Source: Cytophagales bacterium (GTDB lineage: Bacteria; Bacteroidota; Bacteroidia; Cytophagales; UBA9547). Taken from it: DNA of 6,813 nt. Positions 1 to 6,425 of this stretch are shown in pieces. Position numbers and translations under genes: made by a program. Location: the NCBI GenBank assembly GCA_025360395.1, contig JANYCH010000306.1, positions 1 through 6,813 on the forward strand. Reading direction: 5' to 3'. A model generated the notes under the pieces. The model searched no databases. It saw only the letters and a program-made list of their open reading frames with translations, and was not told where the DNA came from. Every line of letters starts with the position of its first letter. The stretch's first letter is position 1.

Positions 1-1768
1 CTACATTTGAGGTTCCCTGGCAAACAGACGATAAACCAGTGATATTATCTGGCTTGGCCGGTGATGGATTAATATTAACAACACTGCTGGCAGCAGGGCC
101 AGTGCAACCATTAGCTTTAATGGTAACATTGTAAGTTCCGGCATCTGGTATAGAAGAATTTAAAATTGTTTGAGAGATTCCTGTCAAAGTACCGCCGGAC
201 GGTGTTGTCCAGGTATAAGTAGCACCCCCTATATTTGGACTGGCAGTTAAAGTAAAAGAGGTGCCCGAACAATATGTACCTGTTCCACTTTGAGAAATAG
301 TTGGTGTAGTCACACCTGTTACTGCAATGGTCACAGAATCTGCGTCACTGTTACATGTTCCACTGCTGACCGTTATTTTATATTTGCCTGCATCTACAGC
401 CTGAATATTATTTATTACAAGTGGATTGGCAGCTGAAGTTGTATTATTTGGCAAAGTCCAGGTAACAGGCGATGCTGTGCTACCGGTTAAAGTAAGGTTC
501 TGGTTCTGACAAACCGGATTTGCTGAAGGCGTAATTGTAGCTTTCGTAGGCTTAGGGTTTACAATAAGGGTCCCAACACTGGTTGAGGCACTTGTACAAC
601 CATTGAGCGTAGCGGTTAAACTGTATGCACCAGCATTAGATGGCAATGCACTTGCAATACTTGGCAATGCTTGTGCACCCGTATGGGTAAATGTAAATCC
701 GGAAGGCCCTGACCATTTATAAGTCGTAGTTGCACTAATCGGGTTCAAAGAAAATGAAACAGGCTTCCCCTCACAAACAGGATTAGGAGAAAGACTACCA
801 CTTGGAGAAGAAGGACTAACATTATTAGTTACCGTTACAAAAGCAGAATCAGAATTACATATTGCCAGGTTATCAGAGACAAACCATCTGAATTTATAAA
901 CACCTGTTGTTAAACCTGATGCGACGGTGCTATTTGCAGTAGGATCAGCAATAGAAGAAGAATTTGGGCCTGCCATCTGGTCCCATTGGCCTATATTATA
1001 AACACTTATAGCCTGTGCTTTTAAATTGTATGAACTAATAGAACAAGCAGTTGTGTCACTTCCAACTTTTGCCTTTGGTGAAACCCTTTTTCTAATATTC
1101 AGGTCCGTAAAATTGGTATCAACACAACCCGATTTAGAAACTGTATATCTTAAAACATAATCTCCTTCTATTAAATTTGTTACACTAGTCGCAGGATTTG
1201 CTGTATTTGCAAACGTTGGGGTATTCGGACCTGATATAGTACTCCATTTAGCAGTTGAGGCTGGAACACCTGCCGGTGCAGGATCATTTCCTCCTAAGTT
1301 TGCTCCCAAACTATCACATAAATACTGGTCAAAACCTGCGTTTGCTGCAACAGGGCTTGTTATATCTTTCGTAGGTAATGACTGACTTTTTAAGACATCA
1401 AAGGTAACAATCCCACAACCCGGGACTACAGAGGGGGCCGTTGTCACTTGAACATCGTATGTACCACTTCGTAGTGCTGTAAACCTATAATTGTATTTTG
1501 AAGAACTTAATGTACTGGTAACAAAAACCTTAGTACTACCATCATATCTATATAAAGAATATTTTACTTGTCTTCCCTTATAGTTAGAACTGTCAGTTAA
1601 TCTAATTCTTAAGACCCCGTCCTTGGTTCCTAAACAGCTTACTGGTACGCTATCAATTATGGCATTTTTTGCTTGAGGGCACTGCCCAAAAGACTCAAAT
1701 CCAGCTAGATTCAACAGCAAACAAATGCCTGCAGCCTTAAAAAAATTAATTATATGTTTCAATTTCAC
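1..1768 (-). CDS. Large secreted PKD/Ig-like multidomain surface protein (N-terminal part, runs off left edge)
   Basis: This frame is open without a stop from 1768 down to base 1, giving 589 residues of an incomplete protein. Residues 1-29 look like a Sec signal peptide: a Lys-rich start, a hydrophobic core (AAGICLLLNLAGF) and a probable cleavage near SFGQ, a common ending in Bacteroidota. A beta-rich segment follows (about 34-127). Two PKD-like domains come next, at about 140-226 (ANAGFDQYLCDS ... GDYVLRYTVSKSGC) and 230-314 (AKVGSDTTACS ... GVYKFRWFVSDN). Three Ig-like domains lie at about 318-404, 406-484 and 486-567, each with a Cys near the first strand (VCEG, VCQN, YCSG), a central W (YKWSG, VTWT, YTWTT) and an ending of the type DAGxYxVTxxxxGC. 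A sixth domain begins at SVCQG. Such proteins are typically adhesins or gliding/biofilm proteins exported by type IX secretion; the C-terminal sorting domain would lie outside the window, so that is inference. No ATG precedes the signal peptide: the start is GTG (1768) or TTG (1762). Confidence 0.88.
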   Translation of the reverse strand, partial: MKLKHIINFFKAAGICLLLNLAGFESFGQCPQAKNAIIDSVPVSCLGTKDGVLRIRLTDSSNYKGRQVKYSLYRYDGSTKVFVTSTLSSSKYNYRFTALRSGTYDVQVTTAPSVVPGCGIVTFDVLKSQSLPTKDITSPVAANAGFDQYLCDSLGANLGGNDPAPAGVPASTAKWSTISGPNTPTFANTANPATSVTNLIEGDYVLRYTVSKSGCVDTNFTDLNIRKRVSPKAKVGSDTTACSISSYNLKAQAISVYNIGQWDQMAGPNSSSIADPTANSTVASGLTTGVYKFRWFVSDNLAICNSDSAFVTVTNNVSPSSPSGSLSPNPVCEGKPVSFSLNPISATTTYKWSGPSGFTFTHTGAQALPSIASALPSNAGAYSLTATLNGCTSASTSVGTLIVNPKPTKATITPSANPVCQNQNLTLTGSTASPVTWTLPNNTTSAANPLVINNIQAVDAGKYKITVSSGTCNSDADSVTIAVTGVTTPTISQSGTGTYCSGTSFTLTASPNIGGATYTWTTPSGGTLTGISQTILNSSIPDAGTYNVTIKANGCTGPAASSVVNINPSPAKPDNITGLSSVCQGTSNV

Positions 1769-1771
1769 CTC
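1766..1771 (-). promoter_or_regulatory. Possible Shine-Dalgarno GAGGTG for the surface-protein gene
   Basis: On the minus strand GAGGTG lies just upstream of the TTG at 1762-1760, with GAGG ending five bases before that codon. It also contains the alternative GTG start (1768-1766). This favours TTG, giving an N-terminus MKHIINFFKAAG, over GTG, although the two differ by only two codons. Strong SD sequences are uncommon in Bacteroidota, so the match may be chance. Confidence 0.3.
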
Positions 1772-1959
1772 TGGCCGCTTTATTTGTGGGGTAATACCGC
1801 AATTAGAAAAAATGTAAACACTTTTCCTCTAAGTTTATACTGAACTTTTGTGAAAAGGTTCAACAAAGTATGAAAAGATATAGTCTTAATTTATTAATAC
1901 AGGATATTTAACAACTTTGTAACCGGATAATCTTTGATACATTAATTCCTTATTGACAA
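1769..1959. promoter_or_regulatory. Divergent intergenic region between surface-protein gene and symporter operon
   Basis: These 191 bp separate two genes pointing away from each other, so promoters for both should lie here. I found no clean match to the Bacteroidota sigma consensus (TTG/TTTG about 17-20 bp before TAnnTTTG). The nearest plus-strand candidate is AATCTTTG at 1929-1936 (7 of 8 positions), but it has no well-spaced upstream TTTG and leaves only a short leader before the TTG at 1960. A bulged inverted repeat lies at 1841-1862. No convincing gene is present. Confidence 0.5.
1841..1862. repeat. Bulged inverted repeat in the divergent promoter region
   Basis: The left arm TGAACTTTT and right arm AAAAGGTTCA can pair over nine base pairs with one unpaired G and a GTG loop. 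There is no T-run after it on either strand, so it does not look like an intrinsic terminator. Its place between divergent genes suits an operator or a leader hairpin, but nothing identifies a regulator. Confidence 0.4.
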
Positions 1960-3417
1960 TTGCTCGCCTTCTTTACTATATTATATCTTTCTTTAACTGT
2001 AGCAGCTGGTATATATACTTCAGGAAAAATTAATGTTGCTGAAGACTTTGCCCTCGCTGGAAGAAGATTACCATTTCACCTCAGCCTGACTGCCTTTTTC
2101 GCCACTTGGTTTGGTGCTGAAACTATTTTGGGGGCCTCAGCTCAATTTGCAAAGGATGGTTTTAAAGGCATTATTGAAGATCCGTTTGGCGCTTCACTTT
2201 GCCTTGTCATCACAGGCTTAGTTTTTGTAAAGTGCTTTTATCCAAAAGGTTATTTATCCATTGGCGATTTTTTCAGAGAAAGGTATGGGCGGTCGGTGGA
2301 ATTTGCAACTTCACTTTTGCAGGCACTCTCCTATTTTACCTATTCTGCAGCTCAATTTGTGGCCCTCGCGATTGTGCTTGAAACTGTTACAGGCTTCGAT
2401 TTCAGCATTTGCCTTATTTCCGGAGCGATTTTGGTAGTAACATATACCTATTTCGGGGGAATGTGGGCCCTGGCCTTTACAGATTTTGTTCAGGCTATTG
2501 TCATTATTGCCGGATTGGGCATATTAACATACTACCTATGGAAGCTGTTGCCAATTAGCTTTGCGCTGTCAGCTTTATTACCAGCCAATAATTCTTTCCT
2601 TCCCCAAAACTCTTTCTCAGGTTGGGCTGAATTTTCTGCAGCCTGGATGATCATGGGCTTTGGTTCTATTCCTTCCCAGGATATCTTTCAAAGAATAATG
2701 TCTGCAAAGTCCGAAAAGGTGGCAAGGAATAGTGCAATCATAGCTGGCATGCTATATTTAGTAATAGCAATCCTCCCGCTTTTGATTGTCATGCTGTGTC
2801 TTAAAATTTATGGAAATCAGAATTCTATCAATCCACAACAAATAATCCCGCAAATGGTGTTGATACATATGCCAATGCCTGTTCAGGTACTGTTTTTTGG
2901 AGCGTTACTTTCCGCAATCCTAAGTACTGCCAGTGCTTCTTTATTGGCCCAGGCCACTGTAATCGGCGAAAATCTCATCAAACCGCAATTAAAATCTATT
3001 AAAAACAAGCAGTTCTTGAATTTATTGAGATTTTTAGTTGTGTGCGTTTCTGTTATTTCGGTAATAATTGCCCTAAACTTGACCAATATTTTTCTTTTGT
3101 CAAGCATATCTTCATCACTGATTTTGGTCTCCTTATTTATTCCAATGATCGGCGGCTTGTGGGTAAAAAAATCGACAGGCATAAACGCTTGGTCTAGCAT
3201 GATTTCAGGGATTCTTGTCTATAGTATTTGTCTTTTTTTGCAAATGGGGCTCCTGGCAGTTTTCTGGGGATTCGTAGCTTCCATAGCAGGGTTTTTACTT
3301 GGATTCATCCATAAATTGTTAAAAAGTAATAACAACCTTATTAAAAATGATTCTTTAATCCATTCTAAGTCAATCATCCCCAAAATAGTAATTCGTAAAT
3401 CTGAAATCGTAAATTAA
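1960..3417 (+). CDS. Sodium:solute symporter (SSS family), substrate unknown
   Basis: This 485-residue polytopic inner-membrane protein belongs to the sodium/solute symporter family (TC 2.A.21, the PutP/SGLT type), which uses the Na+ gradient to import a small solute. Family marks are the first helix followed by AEDFALAGRRLP (27-38), the broken-helix segment around ATWFGAETILGAS (48-60), YFGGMWALAFTDFVQA (164-179), GSIPSQDIFQRIMSAKS (235-251), and LLSAILSTASAS (316-327). In the last, A319, S322 and T323 match the AxxST spacing of the PutP Na2 site (A337, S340, T341); A48 and F51 are the likely TM1 counterparts of PutP A53 and M56. About 11-13 hydrophobic segments are visible, with a basic cytoplasmic tail (about 450-485). 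The start must be TTG: TGA lies in frame at 1954-1956 and the next in-frame ATG is at residue 168. The first helix therefore begins almost at residue 2, a short N-terminus for the family. It is one base from the next gene, so the two are probably co-translated. The substrate cannot be read from sequence. Confidence 0.9.
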   Translation: MLAFFTILYLSLTVAAGIYTSGKINVAEDFALAGRRLPFHLSLTAFFATWFGAETILGASAQFAKDGFKGIIEDPFGASLCLVITGLVFVKCFYPKGYLSIGDFFRERYGRSVEFATSLLQALSYFTYSAAQFVALAIVLETVTGFDFSICLISGAILVVTYTYFGGMWALAFTDFVQAIVIIAGLGILTYYLWKLLPISFALSALLPANNSFLPQNSFSGWAEFSAAWMIMGFGSIPSQDIFQRIMSAKSEKVARNSAIIAGMLYLVIAILPLLIVMLCLKIYGNQNSINPQQIIPQMVLIHMPMPVQVLFFGALLSAILSTASASLLAQATVIGENLIKPQLKSIKNKQFLNLLRFLVVCVSVISVIIALNLTNIFLLSSISSSLILVSLFIPMIGGLWVKKSTGINAWSSMISGILVYSICLFLQMGLLAVFWGFVASIAGFLLGFIHKLLKSNNNLIKNDSLIHSKSIIPKIVIRKSEIVN

Positions 3418-3418
3418 A

Positions 3419-3871
3419 ATGTCAAAATTCACTTACGAATATCCCAGACCAGCCCTTGGAACTGACATGTTGCTTTTCTCAAAACAACCAGATAATGTTT
3501 ACATCCTGTTAATTCAAAGGAAAAACACTCCCTTTAAAGATTTTTGGGCATTTCCAGGAGGTTTTGTAGAAGAAGGTGAATCATGCGAGCAGGCAGTTTT
3601 GAGAGAATTAAAGGAAGAAACGGGGTTGGAACATTCTAACCTATTTCAAATAGGGGCGTTTAGTGACCCCGAAAGAGATCCACGTGGCTGGATAGTAACC
3701 GTTGCTTTTGCTGCCTGGGTAAATATGAAAGAAACAAAGCCTATTGCAGGTGACGATGCTAAAAATGTAAAATGGTTTTCCCTTGATAAAATGCCTCCCC
3801 TGGCTTTCGACCATGCTATAATTTTAAACAAAGCCATTTCAGTTTTCGTTGATGCAAATACGAGATCTTAA
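3419..3871 (+). CDS. Nudix hydrolase, probably ADP-ribose pyrophosphatase-like
   Basis: This 150-residue cytoplasmic enzyme has a complete Nudix box (GX5EX7REUXEEXGU): G48, E54, R62, E63, L64, E66, E67, G69 and L70 are all present, so the Mg2+-binding catalytic helix is intact. Nudix enzymes cleave nucleoside diphosphates linked to another group. The stretch KNTPFKDFWAFPGGFVEEGE and the downstream SDPERDPRGWIVTVAF resemble COG1051-type ADP-ribose pyrophosphatases, which make AMP and ribose 5-phosphate. Other dinucleotide or oxidised-nucleotide substrates are possible. The length fits a single Nudix domain; the winged-helix DNA-binding domain of NrtR-type NAD regulators is absent, so it is an enzyme rather than that regulator. 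The ATG at 3419 is the only ATG start in the four-gene run and sits one base after the symporter stop. The next gene is NadD-like, so an NAD-linked role is plausible by context. Confidence 0.9.
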   Translation: MSKFTYEYPRPALGTDMLLFSKQPDNVYILLIQRKNTPFKDFWAFPGGFVEEGESCEQAVLRELKEETGLEHSNLFQIGAFSDPERDPRGWIVTVAFAAWVNMKETKPIAGDDAKNVKWFSLDKMPPLAFDHAIILNKAISVFVDANTRS

Positions 3872-3931
3872 AACCTGGCAGATTTTCGTTTATTTTGTAT
3901 AAAGCAGCTTCACTTTTAAATATTAAATCTC

Positions 3932-4561
3932 ATTACAAAAAAAGTAGCAATTTTCGGAGGATCCTTTAATCCTGTTCATAATGCACATGTCCATGTTGCG
4001 AAGTATGTGGCAGCAAATGAAAATGTGGATGAAGTTTGGGTGATGCTTTCACCGCAAAGCCCTTTCAAACAGGACAAAACCATGCTACCTGACGAAACCA
4101 GGCTTGAATTGCTTAATAAAAGCTTTGCCGGCATTAAAAATCTCAAGGTGAGCGACTTTGAGCTAAACCTTCCTACACCTTCCTATACTTTTAAAACACT
4201 TTCGAGTTTAAAAGAATCGTATCCTGCTTATACTTTTTCCTTAATTTTTGGAATAGATATTTTGGAACATTTTTTGAACTGGCAAAATGCAGTGCAAATT
4301 ATCGAAAATCATAAATTATTTGCTTATCTGAGGCCAGGCTATGAAGATGACCTTGATTTGGTACTAAGCAAACTTGAAGCAGGTTATAATTCCATTAAAA
4401 AGAAAGCGGCACCTGATCTTTTTGACCAGCTTAAAATCATCAATGGGCCTCTTGTGGACATATCTTCCACAGAAATCTGGGAAAAAGTAAGGAACAAAGA
4501 AGATTTTTCTGCTTTAGTTCCCAACCCTGTCTATGATTATTTAAATAAAATCACGATTTAG
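3932..4561 (+). CDS. nadD: NadD-like nicotinate-nucleotide adenylyltransferase, apparent ATT start
   Basis: NadD transfers AMP from ATP to nicotinate mononucleotide to make deamido-NAD, the penultimate step of NAD synthesis. From ATT at 3932 the product has 209 residues. Family motifs in order are VAIFGGSFNPVHNAH (5-19, the HxGH-type nucleotidyltransferase signature, here HNAH), SPFK (43-46), PSYTFKTL (83-90), SLIFGIDIL (103-111) with W117, YLRPGY (132-137) and DISSTEIWEKVRN (176-188). W183 (TGG at 4478-4480) replaces the Arg of the usual ISSTxIR motif that helps bind ATP phosphates. The start is unusual: the only in-frame ATG, GTG or TTG that keeps a long ORF is GTG at 4007, which would remove the entire GGSFNPVHNAH motif. 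Upstream, back to the TAA at 3917-3919, there are only ATA, TTA, AAT, CTC, ATT and ACA codons. ATT ACA AAA AAA GTA reads naturally as MTKKV. It follows the Nudix gene by 60 bp and precedes the protease by 24 bp. The family is secure; full activity is less so. Confidence 0.8.
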   Translation: MTKKVAIFGGSFNPVHNAHVHVAKYVAANENVDEVWVMLSPQSPFKQDKTMLPDETRLELLNKSFAGIKNLKVSDFELNLPTPSYTFKTLSSLKESYPAYTFSLIFGIDILEHFLNWQNAVQIIENHKLFAYLRPGYEDDLDLVLSKLEAGYNSIKKKAAPDLFDQLKIINGPLVDISSTEIWEKVRNKEDFSALVPNPVYDYLNKITI

Positions 4562-4585
4562 CAATCATTCTTTTAAAATTTCATT

Positions 4586-6205
4586 TTGAGCGATAATATA
4601 CAAAACCCTCCATCCAGAATCCGAATGCCCATCTGGCTCTCGCTGACACTTGCCATTGGCATTTTTGTTGGGATTTACGTGGGCAAAAAAATGGGCAGTG
4701 CTGATAGGTTCAGCAAAAACAACCTGGTAGAAGAAGCACTCCAATATATTACCAACGATTATGTAGATACGGTAAACGTCGCCGATCTGCAACAGGAAGG
4801 AATTACCGCAATCCTTGAAAAACTCGATGCACATTCTTCCTACATCCCTCCTAAAGACCTGCAAGTAGCAAAAGCTTCCCTGGAAGCAGATTTTGAAGGG
4901 ATCGGGATAGAATTTCAGATTTTCAGTGATACAGTAAATGTTATCACCCCAATAAGTGGCGGCCCTTCTGAAATGGTAGGCCTTCAATCAGGCGACAAAA
5001 TAATCAATGTGGACAATAAGCCTTTTGCAGGGACCAAAATTACCATCAACGATGTATTTGAAAAATTAAGGGGCAAAAAGGGTACAAAAGTCAAACTTAC
5101 TATCAAAAGAAAAGGGATCAAAAACCTCATGTCTTTCACTATAATCAGGGATAAAATCCCTACTTATTCTGTTGATGCTGCCTTTATTTATGCCCCAGCT
5201 ACAGGCTACATAAAGCTTAATCGTTTCGGAGAAAATACCTTCACCGAATTCAAAAATGCTTTGATAAAATTAAAAGAACAAGGAATGGAAAGACTGGTTT
5301 TGGACCTGAGGGACAACCCAGGCGGCTACCTGGACCATGCCGCAAATATTGCAGATGAATTCTTAAGCGAAGATAAATTGATTGTATATACAAAAGGAAG
5401 GAAACCTCAATACAGCAATATATTGAAATCCGAGCATGAAGGAGTATTCGAACAAGGTCCCCTTATTGTTTTAGTAGATGAAGGAAGTGCTTCTGCATCC
5501 GAAATTGTTTCCGGAGCTCTTCAGGACCATGACCGGGCATTAATTGTAGGAAGAAGGACTTTTGGAAAAGGGTTGGTCCAGATGCCTATTTCACTTTCAG
5601 ATGGCTCAGAACTAAGGCTCACTATCTCAAGATATTATACTCCAAGTGGCCGTTGCATCCAAAAACCATATCATGGCAAGGAAGATTATGAGATGGATTA
5701 TGTCAGACGATTTAAAAACGGAGAAATGTACAGCAAAGACAGTATTCATTTTGCTGACTCTCTTAAATTTAAAACTGAAAAAGGCAGGACAGTTTATGCT
5801 GGAGGTGGAATAATGCCGGATGTATTTGTCCCCCAGGATACCACAGCTTTCAGCAGTTATTTATCACAATTATTAAACAAAGGTGTTTTACGTGAAACAG
5901 CATTCGAACTATATGAAGGAAATAAATCGGAGTTAAAAAAAATGACCATTGAGTCATTCAGTAAATCTTTTATCGTCTCAGATGGCGATTTGCAAAAAAT
6001 GCTGGATAAGGCCAATTTGTCAGGGGTAAAATTCAACCAAAAAGGTTTTGCAAGGTCCAAAGAGTATATTAGAAATTACATGAAAGCCCTTGTAGCCAAA
6101 TCTGTCTGGAGAATGGATGGCTTCTTTTATATTTTTAACCAGAAGGACAATGTGTTTCTGGAAGCACAAAAACATTGGCCGGAAGCTGCCAACATTAGTA
6201 AATAG
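4586..6205 (+). CDS. S41 carboxyl-terminal processing protease (CtpA/Prc family), membrane-anchored, PDZ
   Basis: This 539-residue periplasmic serine protease cleaves proteins near their C-termini and typically acts in envelope protein turnover or maturation. Residues 15-33 form an N-terminal membrane anchor or signal segment. A helical region with NDYVD and LDAHSSYIPP (57-89) is typical of the family. A PDZ domain spans about 100-188, with binding loop GIGIEF (105-110) and GLQSGDKIINVDNKPF (132-147). The S41 core spans about 195-420, with LDLRDNPGGYLDHA (239-252), the GSASASE motif (300-306) carrying the nucleophile S303, and TFGKGLVQ (325-332) carrying general base K328 and Q332; the Ser-Lys spacing of 25 matches characterised CtpA enzymes. 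GGGIMPDV (406-413) ends the core and an alpha-helical C-terminal region of about 120 residues follows. The catalytic set looks intact. The start is TTG at 4586, since TAA lies in frame at 4574-4576. The ATG at residue 14 (4625) would still leave the anchor, but the SDNIQNPPSRIR extension resembles Bacteroidota homologues as I recall them. The substrate is unknown. Confidence 0.93.
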   Translation: MSDNIQNPPSRIRMPIWLSLTLAIGIFVGIYVGKKMGSADRFSKNNLVEEALQYITNDYVDTVNVADLQQEGITAILEKLDAHSSYIPPKDLQVAKASLEADFEGIGIEFQIFSDTVNVITPISGGPSEMVGLQSGDKIINVDNKPFAGTKITINDVFEKLRGKKGTKVKLTIKRKGIKNLMSFTIIRDKIPTYSVDAAFIYAPATGYIKLNRFGENTFTEFKNALIKLKEQGMERLVLDLRDNPGGYLDHAANIADEFLSEDKLIVYTKGRKPQYSNILKSEHEGVFEQGPLIVLVDEGSASASEIVSGALQDHDRALIVGRRTFGKGLVQMPISLSDGSELRLTISRYYTPSGRCIQKPYHGKEDYEMDYVRRFKNGEMYSKDSIHFADSLKFKTEKGRTVYAGGGIMPDVFVPQDTTAFSSYLSQLLNKGVLRETAFELYEGNKSELKKMTIESFSKSFIVSDGDLQKMLDKANLSGVKFNQKGFARSKEYIRNYMKALVAKSVWRMDGFFYIFNQKDNVFLEAQKHWPEAANISK

Positions 6206-6214
6206 AAAAAGAAA

Positions 6215-6240
6215 AGGTCTCATCAAATATGATGAGACCT
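6215..6240. terminator. Intrinsic terminator, T-tract on the minus strand, possibly bidirectional
   Basis: A perfect 11-bp stem pairs AGGTCTCATCA (6215-6225) with TGATGAGACCT (6230-6240) around a four-base loop. Read on the minus strand it is followed at once by a T-rich run (TTTTCTTTTTCTATTT), the classic intrinsic terminator form. On the plus strand the following bases (CCGTATTATTTAT) are only moderately T-rich, so it should end a leftward transcript best and may also stop readthrough from the protease gene, whose stop is ten bases upstream. The minus-strand polarity supports a real leftward gene at 6267-6425. Confidence 0.8.
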
Positions 6241-6266
6241 CCGTATTATTTATAAACGAATTAATC

Positions 6267-6425
6267 TTAATCTTCGAAATCATTAGGATTTGTACTGATT
6301 GATTTATTTGGAATGATAAAAGGACATATCATAGATAAAACAAAAAGAACAAGTATTATGATGAGCATTGGCATAGCAAACGGATTTTTGACAAAATTAT
6401 AGCTATTTACCAAACTAAAAAACAT
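6267..6425 (-). CDS. Small single-span membrane protein, 52 residues, unknown function
   Basis: The minus strand carries an ATG-started ORF of 52 codons ending in TAA. The product begins MFFSLVNSYNFVKNPF, continues with a hydrophobic span at about residues 19-38 (PMLIIILVLFVLSMICPFII), and ends with a short polar, acidic tail (NPNDFED). One helix with a lysine before it and an acidic end suggests that the N-terminus is cytoplasmic and the C-terminus outside. I do not recognise a family. Support for a real gene comes from the clean membrane-protein composition, the T-tracted terminator 26 bp beyond the stop in the same direction, and the absence of any plus-strand gene here. Against it are its short length, an AT-rich region where chance hydrophobic ORFs are common, and the lack of a visible ribosome binding site. 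It converges on the protease gene and diverges from the gene at 6525. Confidence 0.5.
   Translation of the reverse strand: MFFSLVNSYNFVKNPFAMPMLIIILVLFVLSMICPFIIPNKSISTNPNDFED

Noticed and set aside
1..1768. Tandem domains read as a DNA-level repeat array
   Set aside because: The similarity is at protein level only; the underlying DNA copies are too diverged to be a recent nucleotide repeat, and there is no CRISPR-like spacing.
1870..1911. 13-codon ATG ORF (MKRYSLNLLIQDI) upstream of the symporter as a leader peptide
   Set aside because: It is too short to support, has no ribosome binding site and no attenuator-like hairpin after it; chance is likely in AT-rich DNA.
1863..1920. Widely spaced inverted copies of ACAAAGT / ACTTTGT in the divergent region
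   Set aside because: Only seven bases, 44 bp apart, in an AT-rich stretch; not enough to call a site.
2883..3200. Minus-strand ORF of 105 codons inside the symporter gene
   Set aside because: It lies wholly within a well-supported SSS gene on the other strand, has no recognisable domain, and its composition is that of an antisense shadow.
3872..3931. Internal promoter in the gap between the Nudix gene and nadD
   Set aside because: TTATTTTG near 3890-3897 is one position off the TAnnTTTG element and has no good upstream partner, so I do not call it.
4007..4561. GTG at 4007 as the nadD start
   Set aside because: It would delete the GGSFNPVHNAH nucleotide-binding motif, which is intact in frame immediately upstream.
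4565..4987. Minus-strand ORF of 140 codons over the start of the protease gene
   Set aside because: It is antisense to the anchor and PDZ region of a clear S41 protease and shows no family motif.
6117..6302. Plus-strand ORF of 61 codons at the end of the protease gene
   Set aside because: It overlaps the protease C-terminus in another frame, reads through the terminator hairpin, and has no coherent protein features.
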